In this document: positions 17,891 through 25,427 of the stretch, one piece after another
Layout: every line of letters starts with the position of its first letter
Position numbering within the stretch: the first letter of the stretch is position 1
NCBI RefSeq assembly: GCF_003007735.2
Contig: NZ_PXNQ02000010.1
Span: 62,001-126,000, forward strand
DNA length: 64,000 nucleotides
Direction of reading: 5' to 3'
Source: Paracoccus methylarcula
Lineage (GTDB): Bacteria > Pseudomonadota > Alphaproteobacteria > Rhodobacterales > Rhodobacteraceae
Notes under the pieces: generated by a model
What the model was told of the DNA's origin: nothing
What the model saw: the letters and a program-made list of their open reading frames with translations, nothing else
The model's database searches: none
Program-made: the position numbers and the translations under genes

Positions 17891-19195
17891 ATGGCGCAGA
17901 AGGGGCAAAAGGACGGCGAGAGCGGAAAGAAAGCCGATGCGCCGGGGAAAAAACCCGCAGCCGGGGCGAAAGGCAAGCCGCAAAAGCAGGATGGCGGCAA
18001 GCAGGGTGCGCAGGGGCAGGAGGGCGAGAGCGATCAGGGGCTTTTGCGGCAATTGCTGCAGGCCCGCAACCGCAGCAAGACGGAACTGGGTCGGGCACCG
18101 CAACTGCCCGTGCTGCCGCCTCCGACGCCTGCCCGTGCCGCCGGCATCGCCATCGGGCGAATCGCCGAGAACCTCTATCAGTTGCCGCTGGAGGCGGAAT
18201 CCGTCGCGCTGGATGGCGCTTCGCTGGCCGAATTGCCGGAATTGCTGCCCGAGGGCGCGCTCCTGATCGTTCTGCAGGGCACGGGAGAGGCGATGGGCGT
18301 CATGGCGCTGTGCCGCGACACGGTCATGGCACTGATCGAGATCCAGACCTTGTCGCGCGTGACCGCCCGCCCGGCCCCATGCCGCAAGCTGACCCGGGCC
18401 GACGCGCTGATGTGCGCGGAATTCGCCAATGCCCTGATGGCGGAACTGGGGGCCGAGCTTGAGGCGCTCGATGATTTCGCGGGAATGGGCGATTTCCGCT
18501 ATGCGACATATCTGGAGGATCCCCGTCCATTGGCGCTGATCCTCGAGGACAGACCGTTTCGAAGCCTGGCATTCCGGGTCGGGCTGGGGCATGAATCGGC
18601 CAGGAAGGCGATGATTTTCCTTGCCCTGCCGAAACCGGATGTTCCGGATGGAAAGGACATTCCGGCCGACCCGGCGGATGCGCGGGCAGAGCCGGTTCCC
18701 CGGGTGATGACGCTTGCGGCACCGAAACCGCCCGGGACAGGAGGGGCGGGGACGGTGACGCTCGCCTCGGCGATGCGGGAGGTGCCGGTCGATATCGTGG
18801 CCGTGCTGTGCCGCCGCCGGATCACGCTGCGTGAATTGCGGGCATTGGAGCCGGGCAAGGTGCTGAACCTGCCGCGGGTCAGCCTGGCCGATGCGACCCT
18901 GGAACTGGCGGATGGGCAGGTACTCGCCCGCGGCAAGCTGGGCGAGGCCGAGGGATGCCACGCTCTGCGTCTGCATGATCCCGATGTGCCGATCGCGGAG
19001 GATGCCGGTATCCTCCGGCAGATGCCGATGCCGGGGGAGCAGGAGGATGGCATGCTCCTCGCCGATCCGATCGCGACCGCGCTACCGGTCGATATGGCGG
19101 CTCCGGACCCGTTCCTTCAGGGGGATGGCGAAGCGGATCCGGCATCCGATCCCGGTCCGGATATCGTCCCGACCGTGTCTTCTGGCGCCGCATAA
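17891..19195 (+). CDS. FliM/FliN-family (SpoA domain) protein
   Basis: A 434-residue protein. The first 60 residues are Lys/Gly/Gln-rich and look disordered. Residues about 85-240 resemble the FliM middle domain (ALIEIQTLSRVTARPA, then CAEFANALMAEL). Residues about 295-360 are a SpoA domain (VPVDIVAVLCRRRITLREL, then VLNLPRVSLADATLELADG). FliM/FliN build the flagellar switch or type III secretion sorting platform, but no other flagellar gene is nearby. It follows the kinase by 54 bp. Confidence 0.75.
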   Translation: MAQKGQKDGESGKKADAPGKKPAAGAKGKPQKQDGGKQGAQGQEGESDQGLLRQLLQARNRSKTELGRAPQLPVLPPPTPARAAGIAIGRIAENLYQLPLEAESVALDGASLAELPELLPEGALLIVLQGTGEAMGVMALCRDTVMALIEIQTLSRVTARPAPCRKLTRADALMCAEFANALMAELGAELEALDDFAGMGDFRYATYLEDPRPLALILEDRPFRSLAFRVGLGHESARKAMIFLALPKPDVPDGKDIPADPADARAEPVPRVMTLAAPKPPGTGGAGTVTLASAMREVPVDIVAVLCRRRITLRELRALEPGKVLNLPRVSLADATLELADGQVLARGKLGEAEGCHALRLHDPDVPIAEDAGILRQMPMPGEQEDGMLLADPIATALPVDMAAPDPFLQGDGEADPASDPGPDIVPTVSSGAA

Positions 19196-19300
19196 CCCAT
19201 GAATTGCGCCCGGGATGGCGCTTTTCCCTTGAAATCACCGCGCTATGGACGCATCTAACGTTGGCCCCGAATCCTGCGGGGCGACCAATACGGAGTGACC

Positions 19301-19519
19301 ATGGCCAAGGAAGAAATGCTCGAATTCCCCGGCGTCGTGAAGGAACTCCTGCCCAATGCGACGTTCAGGGTCGAGCTTGAAAACGGCCATGAAATCATCG
19401 CGCATATGGCAGGCAAGATGCGGAAGAACCGCATCCGCGTTCTCGCCGGAGACAAGGTGCAGGTCGAGATGAATACCTATGACCTGACCAAGGGGCGGAT
19501 CAATTACCGCTTCAAGTAA
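19301..19519 (+). CDS. infA: Translation initiation factor IF-1
   Basis: A 72-residue S1/OB-fold protein: [20 protein letters not shown] at the N-terminus, HIRVL-type [18 protein letters not shown] in the middle and GRINYRFK at the end. It binds the 30S A site during initiation. The ATG at 19301 follows CGGAG; an upstream in-frame GTG was rejected because IF-1 regularly begins MAKE. It heads a run with maf, RNase G and yacG. Confidence 0.98.
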   Translation: MAKEEMLEFPGVVKELLPNATFRVELENGHEIIAHMAGKMRKNRIRVLAGDKVQVEMNTYDLTKGRINYRFK

Positions 19520-19520
19520 G

Positions 19521-19544
19521 ACCGGCGCGCGTGATGGCGCCGGT
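19521..19544. terminator. Hairpin after infA
   Basis: ACCGGCGC and GCGCCGGT form a perfect 8-bp stem with an 8-base loop directly after the infA stop. There is no strong T-run, so it may only attenuate read-through into maf. Confidence 0.4.
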
Positions 19545-19553
19545 TCATCCGTC

Positions 19554-20144
19554 ATGACAAGGCCCGCGCCGCCCCGGCTGATCCTTGGATCGGCCAGCCC
19601 CCGGCGGTTGGAGCTGCTGGCGCAGATCGGGCTGCGCCCCGACGAGGTGCGGCCCGCCGATATCGACGAAACCCCGGACCGCAACGAATCTCCCCGCGAT
19701 TATGTCGGGCGGATGGCACGGCAAAAGGCCGAGGCCCTGCCCCTGGCCGATGACGAGGCCCTGCTGACCGCCGATACCACGGTCTCGGTAGGGCGCCGCA
19801 TCCTGGGCAAGCCCGCAGACCGCACTGAGGCGGCGCATTTCATGCGGCTGATGTCGGGCCGCAGGCATCGCGTGCTGACCGCTGTGGCGCTGCGCCATGC
19901 CGGGCGCACACGGTTGCGCCAGGTCGAGACCTTGGTGCGGATGCGGCCCATCGATGCCGCCGCGCTGGAACGCTATCTCGATTTCGGCGACTGGCAGGGC
20001 AAGGCCGGGGGTTATGCGATCCAGGGGGCAGGCGCCGAATTCATACCCTGGATACAGGGCTCGTTTTCCGCCGTTATCGGATTGCCGCTCTCCGAGACGG
20101 CGGCGATGCTGGCGGCCATCGGCATTCACGGAGGCAGGGCATGA
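19554..20144 (+). CDS. maf: Maf-family nucleotide pyrophosphatase
   Basis: A 196-residue protein with the Maf signature LILGSASPRRLELL, the central LTADTTVSVGRRILGKP and MSGRRHRVLTAV segments and GGYAIQGAGAEFI near the C-terminus. Family members hydrolyse non-canonical nucleoside triphosphates (dTTP, UTP or methylated forms). The stop overlaps the RNase G start as ATGA. Confidence 0.93.
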   Translation: MTRPAPPRLILGSASPRRLELLAQIGLRPDEVRPADIDETPDRNESPRDYVGRMARQKAEALPLADDEALLTADTTVSVGRRILGKPADRTEAAHFMRLMSGRRHRVLTAVALRHAGRTRLRQVETLVRMRPIDAAALERYLDFGDWQGKAGGYAIQGAGAEFIPWIQGSFSAVIGLPLSETAAMLAAIGIHGGRA

Positions 20145-21196
20145 AGGGGCGGCAAGTCGTTCTGGGGAAGTTTCACGGCAACGAGGCTGCCGCGCTGATG
20201 CAGGACGGGCAATTGATCGACCTGATCCTCGACCCCGCTTCGCCGACGGGGCTGGTTCCCGGTGCGATCTGCCGGGGCGTGACCGAACGGCTGATGAAGG
20301 GGCAGGGCGGTGTCTTCGTGCGCCTGCCCGATGGCCAGCGTGGCTACCTGCGCGAACGTTCAGGGGTGAGCGAAGGACAACCGGTCCTGGTGCAGGTCAG
20401 CGGAGCCGCCGAAGAGGGCAAGGCGATCCCGCTATCGGGTCGGCTCCTGTTTCGCGGCCGCTACGGGCTGGTGACCCCGGCGGCGCCGGGCATCAATGTC
20501 TCGCGCCGGATCCGCGAGAGCGAGACCCGCGAGGCGCTGGTGGCACTGGCCCAGGCACAGCTGGGCGAGCGCAGCCATGGCCTGATCCTGCGCAGCGCCG
20601 CGGCAGATGCCGATCACGAGGAAATCGCCGAAGAGCTGGGCCCGCTGATCGATCTGGCCGACCGGATCACCTCCGAGACCGCGGGCGGGCCGGAATTGCT
20701 GCTCGATGCGGCGACCCCCTGGGAATTGGCCTGGACCGAATGGGCCGAACCCGAGCCCGATGCGGTCGAGGAAGGCGAGGACAGTTTCGACCGTTGCGGT
20801 GTCAGCGACGCGATCGACGCGCTGCTGGGCGCCGAGATTGCCCTGCCGATGGGTGCCCATGCCTGGATCGAGCCGACCCGGGCCCTGATCGCGGTGGATG
20901 TGAATACCGGGAGCGACACCTCCCCCGCGGCCTCGCTCAAGGCCAATATCGCGCTTGCCCGGGACCTGCCGCGGCAATTGCGGCTGCGCGGGCTTGGCGG
21001 GCAGGTCGCTGTGGATTTCGCACCGATCCCCAAGCGTGACAGGGCGGTGCTGGAGCAGGTGCTGCGCGCGGCCTTCAAGGGTGATGGGGCCGAGACCAGC
21101 CTGATCGGCTGGACCAAGATGGGGCTTTACGAGATCAGCCGCAAACGTGACCGGGTTCCCCTGACCCGGCTGACCCGGCTGACCGGGGGACGCTGA
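20141..21196 (+). CDS. Ribonuclease E/G family protein (short, RNase G-like)
   Basis: A 351-residue member of the RNase E/G family. The S1-like region near residues 35-80 (GAICRGVTERLMKGQGGVFV) is followed by the RNase H-like and DNase I-like core. Catalytic aspartates are Asp253 in LIAVDVNTGSD and Asp292 in VAVDFAPI. The C-terminus ends with WTKMGLYEISRKR and lacks the zinc-link and long scaffold of RNase E, so it is shorter than typical RNase G (near 490). It is coupled to maf and yacG by overlaps. Confidence 0.88.
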   Translation: MKGRQVVLGKFHGNEAAALMQDGQLIDLILDPASPTGLVPGAICRGVTERLMKGQGGVFVRLPDGQRGYLRERSGVSEGQPVLVQVSGAAEEGKAIPLSGRLLFRGRYGLVTPAAPGINVSRRIRESETREALVALAQAQLGERSHGLILRSAAADADHEEIAEELGPLIDLADRITSETAGGPELLLDAATPWELAWTEWAEPEPDAVEEGEDSFDRCGVSDAIDALLGAEIALPMGAHAWIEPTRALIAVDVNTGSDTSPAASLKANIALARDLPRQLRLRGLGGQVAVDFAPIPKRDRAVLEQVLRAAFKGDGAETSLIGWTKMGLYEISRKRDRVPLTRLTRLTGGR

Positions 21197-21357
21197 TGGC
21201 CTGCCCGATCTGCAACAAGCCGAGCACGCCCCGATACCGCCCGTTTTGCTCCAAGCGCTGCGCGGATGTGGATCTGGCGCATTGGTTGCGCGGCGATTAC
21301 AACATCCCCGGCGAGGTTCTGGACGAGACCCCGCCCGAGGACGAGGAAAAGCGGTGA
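21196..21357 (+). CDS. yacG: DNA gyrase inhibitor YacG, zinc-binding
   Basis: A 53-residue protein beginning MACPICNKPSTPRYRPFCSK. The Cys-x2-Cys and Cys-x3-Cys pairs (CPIC, CSKRC) bind zinc, and VDLAHWLRGDYNIPG is the conserved middle. Its ATG shares a base with the preceding stop (TGATG). In E. coli YacG binds GyrB and blocks gyrase. Confidence 0.93.
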   Translation: MACPICNKPSTPRYRPFCSKRCADVDLAHWLRGDYNIPGEVLDETPPEDEEKR

Positions 21358-21440
21358 AATTTTCACCAAGGGGTCTGGACAGTTCCTCTTGCCATCCGTA
21401 AACACCGCTGCACGCCAGCCGTTGAAAGCGACGCGCAGGG

Positions 21441-21516
21441 GCCCGGATAGCTCAGTTGGTAGAGCAGCGGATTGAAAATCCGCGTGTCGGTGGTTCGAAT
21501 CCGCCTCCGGGCACCA
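21441..21516 (+). tRNA. tRNA-Phe(GAA)
   Basis: A 76-nt cloverleaf with acceptor stem GCCCGGA/TCCGGGC and encoded ACCA. The D arm reads AGCTCAGTTGGTAGAGCA, the anticodon loop TTGAAAA gives GAA, and the T loop TTCGAAT is canonical. Its 3' half is the integration target of the downstream island. Confidence 0.97.
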
Positions 21517-21518
21517 TT
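21472..21518. repeat. attL: direct repeat within tRNA-Phe
   Basis: The 47 bases from TTGAAAATCC in the anticodon loop to CACCATT just after the CCA are repeated perfectly at 25189-25235. A tRNA 3' half duplicated this way is the standard footprint of tyrosine-recombinase integration. Confidence 0.95.
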
Positions 21519-21568
21519 TAACTACTTGAAATTATTTTCATTATTTGGTTGTGTCGCTGTTCAGTTAT

Positions 21569-21831
21569 TCAGGTTTGACGTTTTTCGGGAAAAGGTTTGA
21601 CAATTTTCGTTCGCCGTTCGATCTCCGAATCCATCTTCTCAGACGCTACCCGGTTTCGCTCCATGAGCTCTGCGTCTCGGGAATAATGGAGAGCCATGCT
21701 CTCGGTTTTCTGCCCAAGGTAATCGGCGATTTGGCGCAGGCTCATGCCGGCTTCGCGAAGAATCGTGGCTACCGTGAGGGAAAGGCGGGTTCTGCCGTAC
21801 TGGTGGAAGAGGGTGAGGCGGTGACCTCTAC
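21569..21831 (-). pseudogene. Tyrosine recombinase/integrase, C-terminal remnant
   Basis: The minus strand encodes VATILREAGMSLRQIADYLG, QKTESMALHYSRDAELMERN and a charged tail ending at TGA 21569-21571. This is the end of a phage-type integrase, with the catalytic Tyr in MALHYS kept. Upstream the catalytic HxxR box is replaced by unrelated sequence and there is no start. The remnant reads towards attL, the usual place for an island integrase. Confidence 0.8.
21784..21822. repeat. Imperfect direct repeat, left copy (flanks small-gene pair)
   Basis: Starting GGCGGGTTCTGCCGTACTGG, this resembles 22467-22505 (GGCGAGCTCTGCGGTATTGG), with about 27 of 39 positions identical by eye. It marks the junction where integrase sequence is interrupted, and the two copies bracket the small genes at 21843-22413. 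Confidence 0.45.
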
Positions 21832-21842
21832 CTGCCTTTCAA

Positions 21843-22085
21843 TTATACGCTCCAATAATCGGCCTCGGCGACGGCCGCTAGATATTCCCCATCCTCGGCC
21901 AGGCGTGTTTCAACTCTTACTTTTGAACCCACTGGGAACTCCCATTCCTCATCAAGAGGAACGGACTGGTCCACGATGTGATAGAGCATTGTACCGATCT
22001 TGACGGCACTTACAGGCCGCCAAACTGGTACAGGCTCATCAACCAGCAGCACATGAACGGTTACTAGTTCAGAATTTAAAGCCAT
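21843..22085 (-). CDS. Small protein in T6SS island, unknown
   Basis: An 80-residue protein beginning MALNSELVTVHVLLVDEPVP. It looks all-beta (VSAVKIGTMLYHIVD, then EFPVGSKVRVETRLAEDG) and acidic. A longer frame to 22127 was rejected because its extension overlaps the preceding gene. The start lies 10 bp after the stop of the 105-residue gene, so the two form a pair. I do not recognise the family; an immunity or carbohydrate-binding-like small domain would be a guess. Confidence 0.6.
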   Translation of the reverse strand: MALNSELVTVHVLLVDEPVPVWRPVSAVKIGTMLYHIVDQSVPLDEEWEFPVGSKVRVETRLAEDGEYLAAVAEADYWSV

Positions 22086-22095
22086 CAGGCCGCCA

Positions 22096-22413
22096 TCAAG
22101 ACACGATGACATTACCAATCTCGGCAAGCCGGTCGTGGGTCTTGTCCGAATGTGTCATGAACACCTCATATGGCCGTTCACGAACTTCACCTTCCAACTG
22201 CTCAGGGGCAATGAAGACGATGTCGGCGTCATCGGATGCTCCGTATTTGTAAAATTCCACCAAGCCGCTCTTCGACAGGCCGAGCAACTGCGAGAACACC
22301 TCCTGTTTCTCCAACTGAAATTTCCGCGCAATGGCCTCGACGGCACTAAGGACGGCATCCTCATCCAAAGCGTCAAGAAGAATTTCTCTTTCTATGTCAA
22401 TGGGCTTCCGCAA
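22096..22413 (-). CDS. Small acidic protein in T6SS island, unknown
   Basis: A 105-residue frame that starts at TTG (no in-frame ATG upstream of a stop). It is helical and acidic: ILLDALDEDAVLSAVEAIA then KFQLEKQEVFSQLLGLSKSG, followed by a strand-rich end. It pairs with the 80-residue gene 10 bp downstream. Size, charge and position after a toxin/immunity pair suggest a second immunity or regulatory cassette; the family is not recognised. Confidence 0.55.
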   Translation of the reverse strand: MRKPIDIEREILLDALDEDAVLSAVEAIARKFQLEKQEVFSQLLGLSKSGLVEFYKYGASDDADIVFIAPEQLEGEVRERPYEVFMTHSDKTHDRLAEIGNVIVS

Positions 22414-22466
22414 CTTGGTTGTAGCCTTCTAAAATATATTCGATTCACGCAAATTAAGCTTGTAGT

Positions 22467-22505
22467 GGCGAGCTCTGCGGTATTGGTAGAAGCGGGTAAA
22501 CTGGT
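22467..22505. repeat. Imperfect direct repeat, right copy (flanks small-gene pair)
   Basis: Partner of the copy at 21784-21822, lying in the 130-base gap after the candidate immunity gene. The spacing suggests that the two-gene cassette was inserted or duplicated by recombination between such sequences. Confidence 0.45.
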
Positions 22506-22543
22506 TCAGGAAACGTCTGCGCCACTGAAAGGGTAAGTGTCAT

Positions 22544-23014
22544 TCAGAGGCAGTATTTTCTTGAACAATCCCGAAGAAACGCTTTGCCTTGCTCTGTCAA
22601 ACCAGATTCTTCCACATATTCATCAAATTCCCTGTTGAGATCATTGAGATCACCAAGGGCCTCTATGATTGCACTGCTACCAAAGGCGACATACATATGC
22701 TCACCGGCGGGCAGCCAAAGAAATAGGTTTCGGCCAGCGAACTCTACAACGATATCCTCGTGCGAAAGCTCAAAGACTGCTTTCCATGCGCTAGATACAT
22801 CATTCCGGATCAGTGTTTCTTCCTCGGCACCGTATTCGGCGTGATGAATGGCTACGCTTTCAGCTGTCTCATTCTGATCGCGTGCGGCAAAGCTGAAGAA
22901 CTCGTTCCTGTCAATGTGGTCAGGAAATACTCTGGCGGAAAAACCGCGCTCCAGTATGAATGCAGGGCGCAGTGTTCTCTCTTCGTCCAATACCAACTTG
23001 AACAATGAAGTCAT
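22544..23014 (-). CDS. Candidate immunity protein
   Basis: A 156-residue acidic cytoplasmic-type protein beginning MTSLFKLVLDEERTLRPAFI, without signal peptide. The C-terminal part (LNREFDEYVEESGLTEQGKA) is helical. It is encoded directly after the small basic candidate toxin, 30 bp apart on the same strand, the standard effector/immunity arrangement. No family is recognised; the role is inferred from position and charge. Confidence 0.6.
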   Translation of the reverse strand: MTSLFKLVLDEERTLRPAFILERGFSARVFPDHIDRNEFFSFAARDQNETAESVAIHHAEYGAEEETLIRNDVSSAWKAVFELSHEDIVVEFAGRNLFLWLPAGEHMYVAFGSSAIIEALGDLNDLNREFDEYVEESGLTEQGKAFLRDCSRKYCL

Positions 23015-23044
23015 ACTCGTTTGCTCATCACTTGGAGGTCCTAT

Positions 23045-23473
23045 TCAGGGATTATAGCGAATTTCACTGCCGCGACCACTGTTAGGATTGCGGATTTCTA
23101 CAGTGGGTCTGCCGTCGGAACTGCCAGGGCGAACAGTAACCTTTGAGCCATCTTCCAAAGTGCCGGTTTTCCCTGGTCCATACTTGGTATTGATGTCTTT
23201 GACGTTGTTCGGTTTGAGAGAATCAAAATCTCTGTTGGCCTGTGCAGTTCCACCGCTCTTTTCACCATGACTCGTTTTACCTTTTGTTTGTCGCGAAACG
23301 CCCGCTTCTTCCTCTAAGTCCCTACGACTCTTCTTGCATTCACCGATGCAGTTGTCCCGCTTCTTTGCATCAGAACCTTTTTCATCCGCCCTCCGCTTCG
23401 CGGTTCTTGGCCTAACCGGAGGGGACGGGCGCTTCAGCAGGCGCTTCAGGATGAGTTGGATCAGCTTCCCCAT
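23045..23473 (-). CDS. Candidate small T6SS-associated toxin
   Basis: A 142-residue, strongly basic N-terminus (MGKLIQLILKRLLKRPSPPV, then KRRADEKGSDAKKRDNCIG) leads to a compact C-terminal domain with KYGPGKTGTLEDGSKVTVRP and GRPTVEIRNP. That tail resembles, from memory, the C-terminal domains of polymorphic toxins; it is not assigned to a named family here. There are two cysteines in NCIGECKK. It starts 3 bp after the DUF4123 adaptor stop, so it is the likely cargo of that adaptor. An RNA- or DNA-acting toxin would fit the basic charge, but activity is unknown. Confidence 0.6.
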   Translation of the reverse strand: MGKLIQLILKRLLKRPSPPVRPRTAKRRADEKGSDAKKRDNCIGECKKSRRDLEEEAGVSRQTKGKTSHGEKSGGTAQANRDFDSLKPNNVKDINTKYGPGKTGTLEDGSKVTVRPGSSDGRPTVEIRNPNSGRGSEIRYNP

Positions 23474-23476
23474 CAG

Positions 23477-24625
23477 TCAGCCACCCAAGGCTTCGTCAAG
23501 TTCATCGAGAACATCGTCGATGGCATCATCCGGATGCTTGTAGCTGCCTTGGAAATGGGCCTTGGCGACACCGTCCTGGTCGGCCCGTCCGCCGGTGATT
23601 GACATCAGGTAGGCCCATTTCATATGGGCCTGCTCGGACTCGAGGCCCATTTCCTTCCCCGTTTTCTCACAGATCATAACCCGATGTCGCAATTCAGCAT
23701 CTGACAGGTTTTCTATACCGCCGGGATCAACCTCCCGAAGATAACTCATCACCTTGCGCCGTGACCCTTCCATGCGCATCTCGTTCATAGCTCGCATGGT
23801 TTCGGCATCGAAGCGCAGCGGGCCGGAATGGGGCGGTGGCCAATCCTCTAGCCTGTCTACAGAAAGGACTCCATCCGCCCATTCCACTCCAGGGGCACAG
23901 AGAATCTGGCGACATGGGCCGAGCAGGCGGGATAGTTGCGCGGCATTCAGCGCAGGGATGACCTGCGCCATGACATTGGCGTCAGCATGCCGAAAGAGCA
24001 CCAGTTCATGGGCGGCACCACGGGGCGGAGCGGGGATTTCCTCGGGATCAGCGGCAGCAACCGACAGCTCACCGGCCTGGCTCTCGTTTGGCTCATCCTG
24101 ATCCTTCGGGACCAGCACTTTGTTCAGCCTACGCAGGTGCTGGTAAAGTACTTCATCTGTCAGTGCGGCATCTCCGATCCAGAAGACCAGCCCCGGCTTA
24201 TCATCAGCGATGCTCAGGATGCGGTCCAGTCGAGATATGGTGGCTGGGGCATTCCGTACATCGTCGAATGGCGTTATGCCGCCTCCGGACGGGTCACCTG
24301 CGGCAATGGCAGCATTCATCCGCACGTTCAGATCGTCCAGAGTGAGGGCGCCACTTTCCCATTCGGTCGCCCAGGCAGGCGGCGTGAATTTCTCACCTCC
24401 GATCCAGTCCCGATAAGGGTTGACGATCCACGGCCCGCCGAGAACCACAGCGGGATCTCCGTCATGTCGGTATAACGCCCGGCATTCCAGATCGGCCTCC
24501 CTGCATTTCATTTTGAGGCCGTCAATTACTGCGCCATCCATGACAGCGTAAACCCGGCTGTCAGGTTCCTGCGCCAGTTGCGTCAGTTGTATCAGAAGCT
24601 CCCTACGGCGCTGATCCATCGCCAT
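23477..24625 (-). CDS. DUF4123-type T6SS effector adaptor
   Basis: A 382-residue protein. The N-terminal 130 residues (SRVYAVMDGAVIDGLKMKC, ALYRHDGDPAVVLGGPWIVN) match the DUF4123 fold of Tap/TEC adaptors, which load effectors onto VgrG or PAAR spikes. The C-terminal 120 residues are helical and charged and probably contact the cargo. It sits between the PAAR gene (6 bp upstream) and the small candidate toxin (3 bp downstream). Two ATGs are possible (24625, 24619). Confidence 0.75.
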   Translation of the reverse strand: MAMDQRRRELLIQLTQLAQEPDSRVYAVMDGAVIDGLKMKCREADLECRALYRHDGDPAVVLGGPWIVNPYRDWIGGEKFTPPAWATEWESGALTLDDLNVRMNAAIAAGDPSGGGITPFDDVRNAPATISRLDRILSIADDKPGLVFWIGDAALTDEVLYQHLRRLNKVLVPKDQDEPNESQAGELSVAAADPEEIPAPPRGAAHELVLFRHADANVMAQVIPALNAAQLSRLLGPCRQILCAPGVEWADGVLSVDRLEDWPPPHSGPLRFDAETMRAMNEMRMEGSRRKVMSYLREVDPGGIENLSDAELRHRVMICEKTGKEMGLESEQAHMKWAYLMSITGGRADQDGVAKAHFQGSYKHPDDAIDDVLDELDEALGG

Positions 24626-24631
24626 TGGGGG

Positions 24632-24991
24632 TCAATCGACTTTCGTGGTCGGCAAAGACTGGTCAGCCTGTGCGGCTTGACAGGGCGTGGAGCCGATGCC
24701 GATCCCGGCAAGCAGATCGGCGGCCCGCTGTTCGCCGATGTACACGCTCGAGGAACCGGTCATCGCCAAACCGCCGCCGCTGAGGGCATCACCAATCCGG
24801 CCTGCAGGCTTTCCGTTGATGAACACGCCTGACGATCCCTCGGCCAATGTACGGCCATCGGCATACTCGTCGCCTTTGCGCATGGCGGGCCGTCCGTTGA
24901 TGTTCACCTCGGGATCGCCGCCCATGGCGGTGGTCGCGGGGCGTCCGGCCCCCGGTGATCCGATATCCCCTTTGCGATGTGCCGGTGGCAT
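24632..24991 (-). CDS. PAAR-domain spike-tip protein
   Basis: A 119-residue PAAR/PAAR-like protein. It contains repeated beta-hairpins with the pattern VNINGRPAMRKGDEY, VFINGKPAGRIGDAL and VYIGEQRAADL, plus PPAHRKGDIGSPG at the start. PAAR proteins cap the VgrG spike of type VI systems and carry effectors. GAGGAG lies just before the ATG. It is the first gene of the minus-strand effector operon; no fused toxin is visible. Confidence 0.85.
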   Translation of the reverse strand: MPPAHRKGDIGSPGAGRPATTAMGGDPEVNINGRPAMRKGDEYADGRTLAEGSSGVFINGKPAGRIGDALSGGGLAMTGSSSVYIGEQRAADLLAGIGIGSTPCQAAQADQSLPTTKVD

Positions 24992-25149
24992 GATCGTTCT
25001 CCTCGTTACTTACGATACAGGCCGAGGCTAGCCGTGGAGATATGGGCAGGCAATGATTCGTGGGCTGCTCGGCATCATTCCGGCAAGGATCTGGGTTTGA
25101 CAGTTTGTCTATAAGTTGTTGAAATGCGGATGGTAGTTTGACGAAACTT

Positions 25150-25166
25150 CAGGCCGTAACGGCCTG
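25150..25166. terminator. Hairpin near attR
   Basis: CAGGCCG and CGGCCTG form a perfect 7-bp stem with a TAA loop, followed by an AT-rich stretch. It could end a transcript entering the island from the left or form an arm-site structure next to attR. Confidence 0.35.
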
Positions 25167-25188
25167 ATTCTTATACAATGGACTTGGC

Positions 25189-25235
25189 TTGAAAATCCGC
25201 GTGTCGGTGGTTCGAATCCGCCTCCGGGCACCATT
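25189..25235. repeat. attR: duplicated 3' half of tRNA-Phe
   Basis: Perfect 47-bp copy of 21472-21518, running from the anticodon loop to just past CCA. It lacks the 5' half of a tRNA, so it is not a functional gene. The rest of 24992-25427 has no gene I can support. Confidence 0.95.
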
Positions 25236-25427
25236 ATCTTGCCAGTCATATCGTTGCCATATGCGGGTTTCCTGCAATGGCGGATCTTACGCCGTGACGG
25301 CAAGGCATTTTTCATACTGCTCTGACAGAGATGTCTGCGGAAAGCCATGAAATCTCGCCGCCGTCCGGAGCCCAGTTCCCAAAGCCACCCCGCCCCGCAA
25401 GGCGATGATGCGGGCCGGGGCGAATTC

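Larger units (their letters stand above)
21472..25235. mobile_element. Genomic island at tRNA-Phe carrying an orphan T6SS effector module
   Basis: About 3.7 kb lie between perfect 47-bp att repeats. Contents from left to right are an integrase C-terminal remnant, two small genes, a candidate immunity gene, a candidate toxin, a DUF4123 adaptor and a PAAR protein, all on the minus strand. Base composition of the left two thirds is visibly more AT-rich than the flanks. No VgrG, Hcp, sheath or membrane-complex gene is present, so the module would depend on a type VI system elsewhere. With no intact integrase the island is probably fixed. Confidence 0.88.

Noticed and set aside
19228-19259. Sigma-70-like promoter before infA (TTGAAA with TCTAAC)
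   Set aside because: The spacing is 19 bp and the -10 match is weak; not strong enough to list as a feature.
22135-22536. Plus-strand frame in the island
   Set aside because: It lies antisense to the 105-residue gene, lacks a ribosome site and has no recognisable features.
25189-25235. Second tRNA-Phe gene
   Set aside because: Only the 3' half is present; the acceptor 5' strand and D arm are missing, so it is an att duplication.
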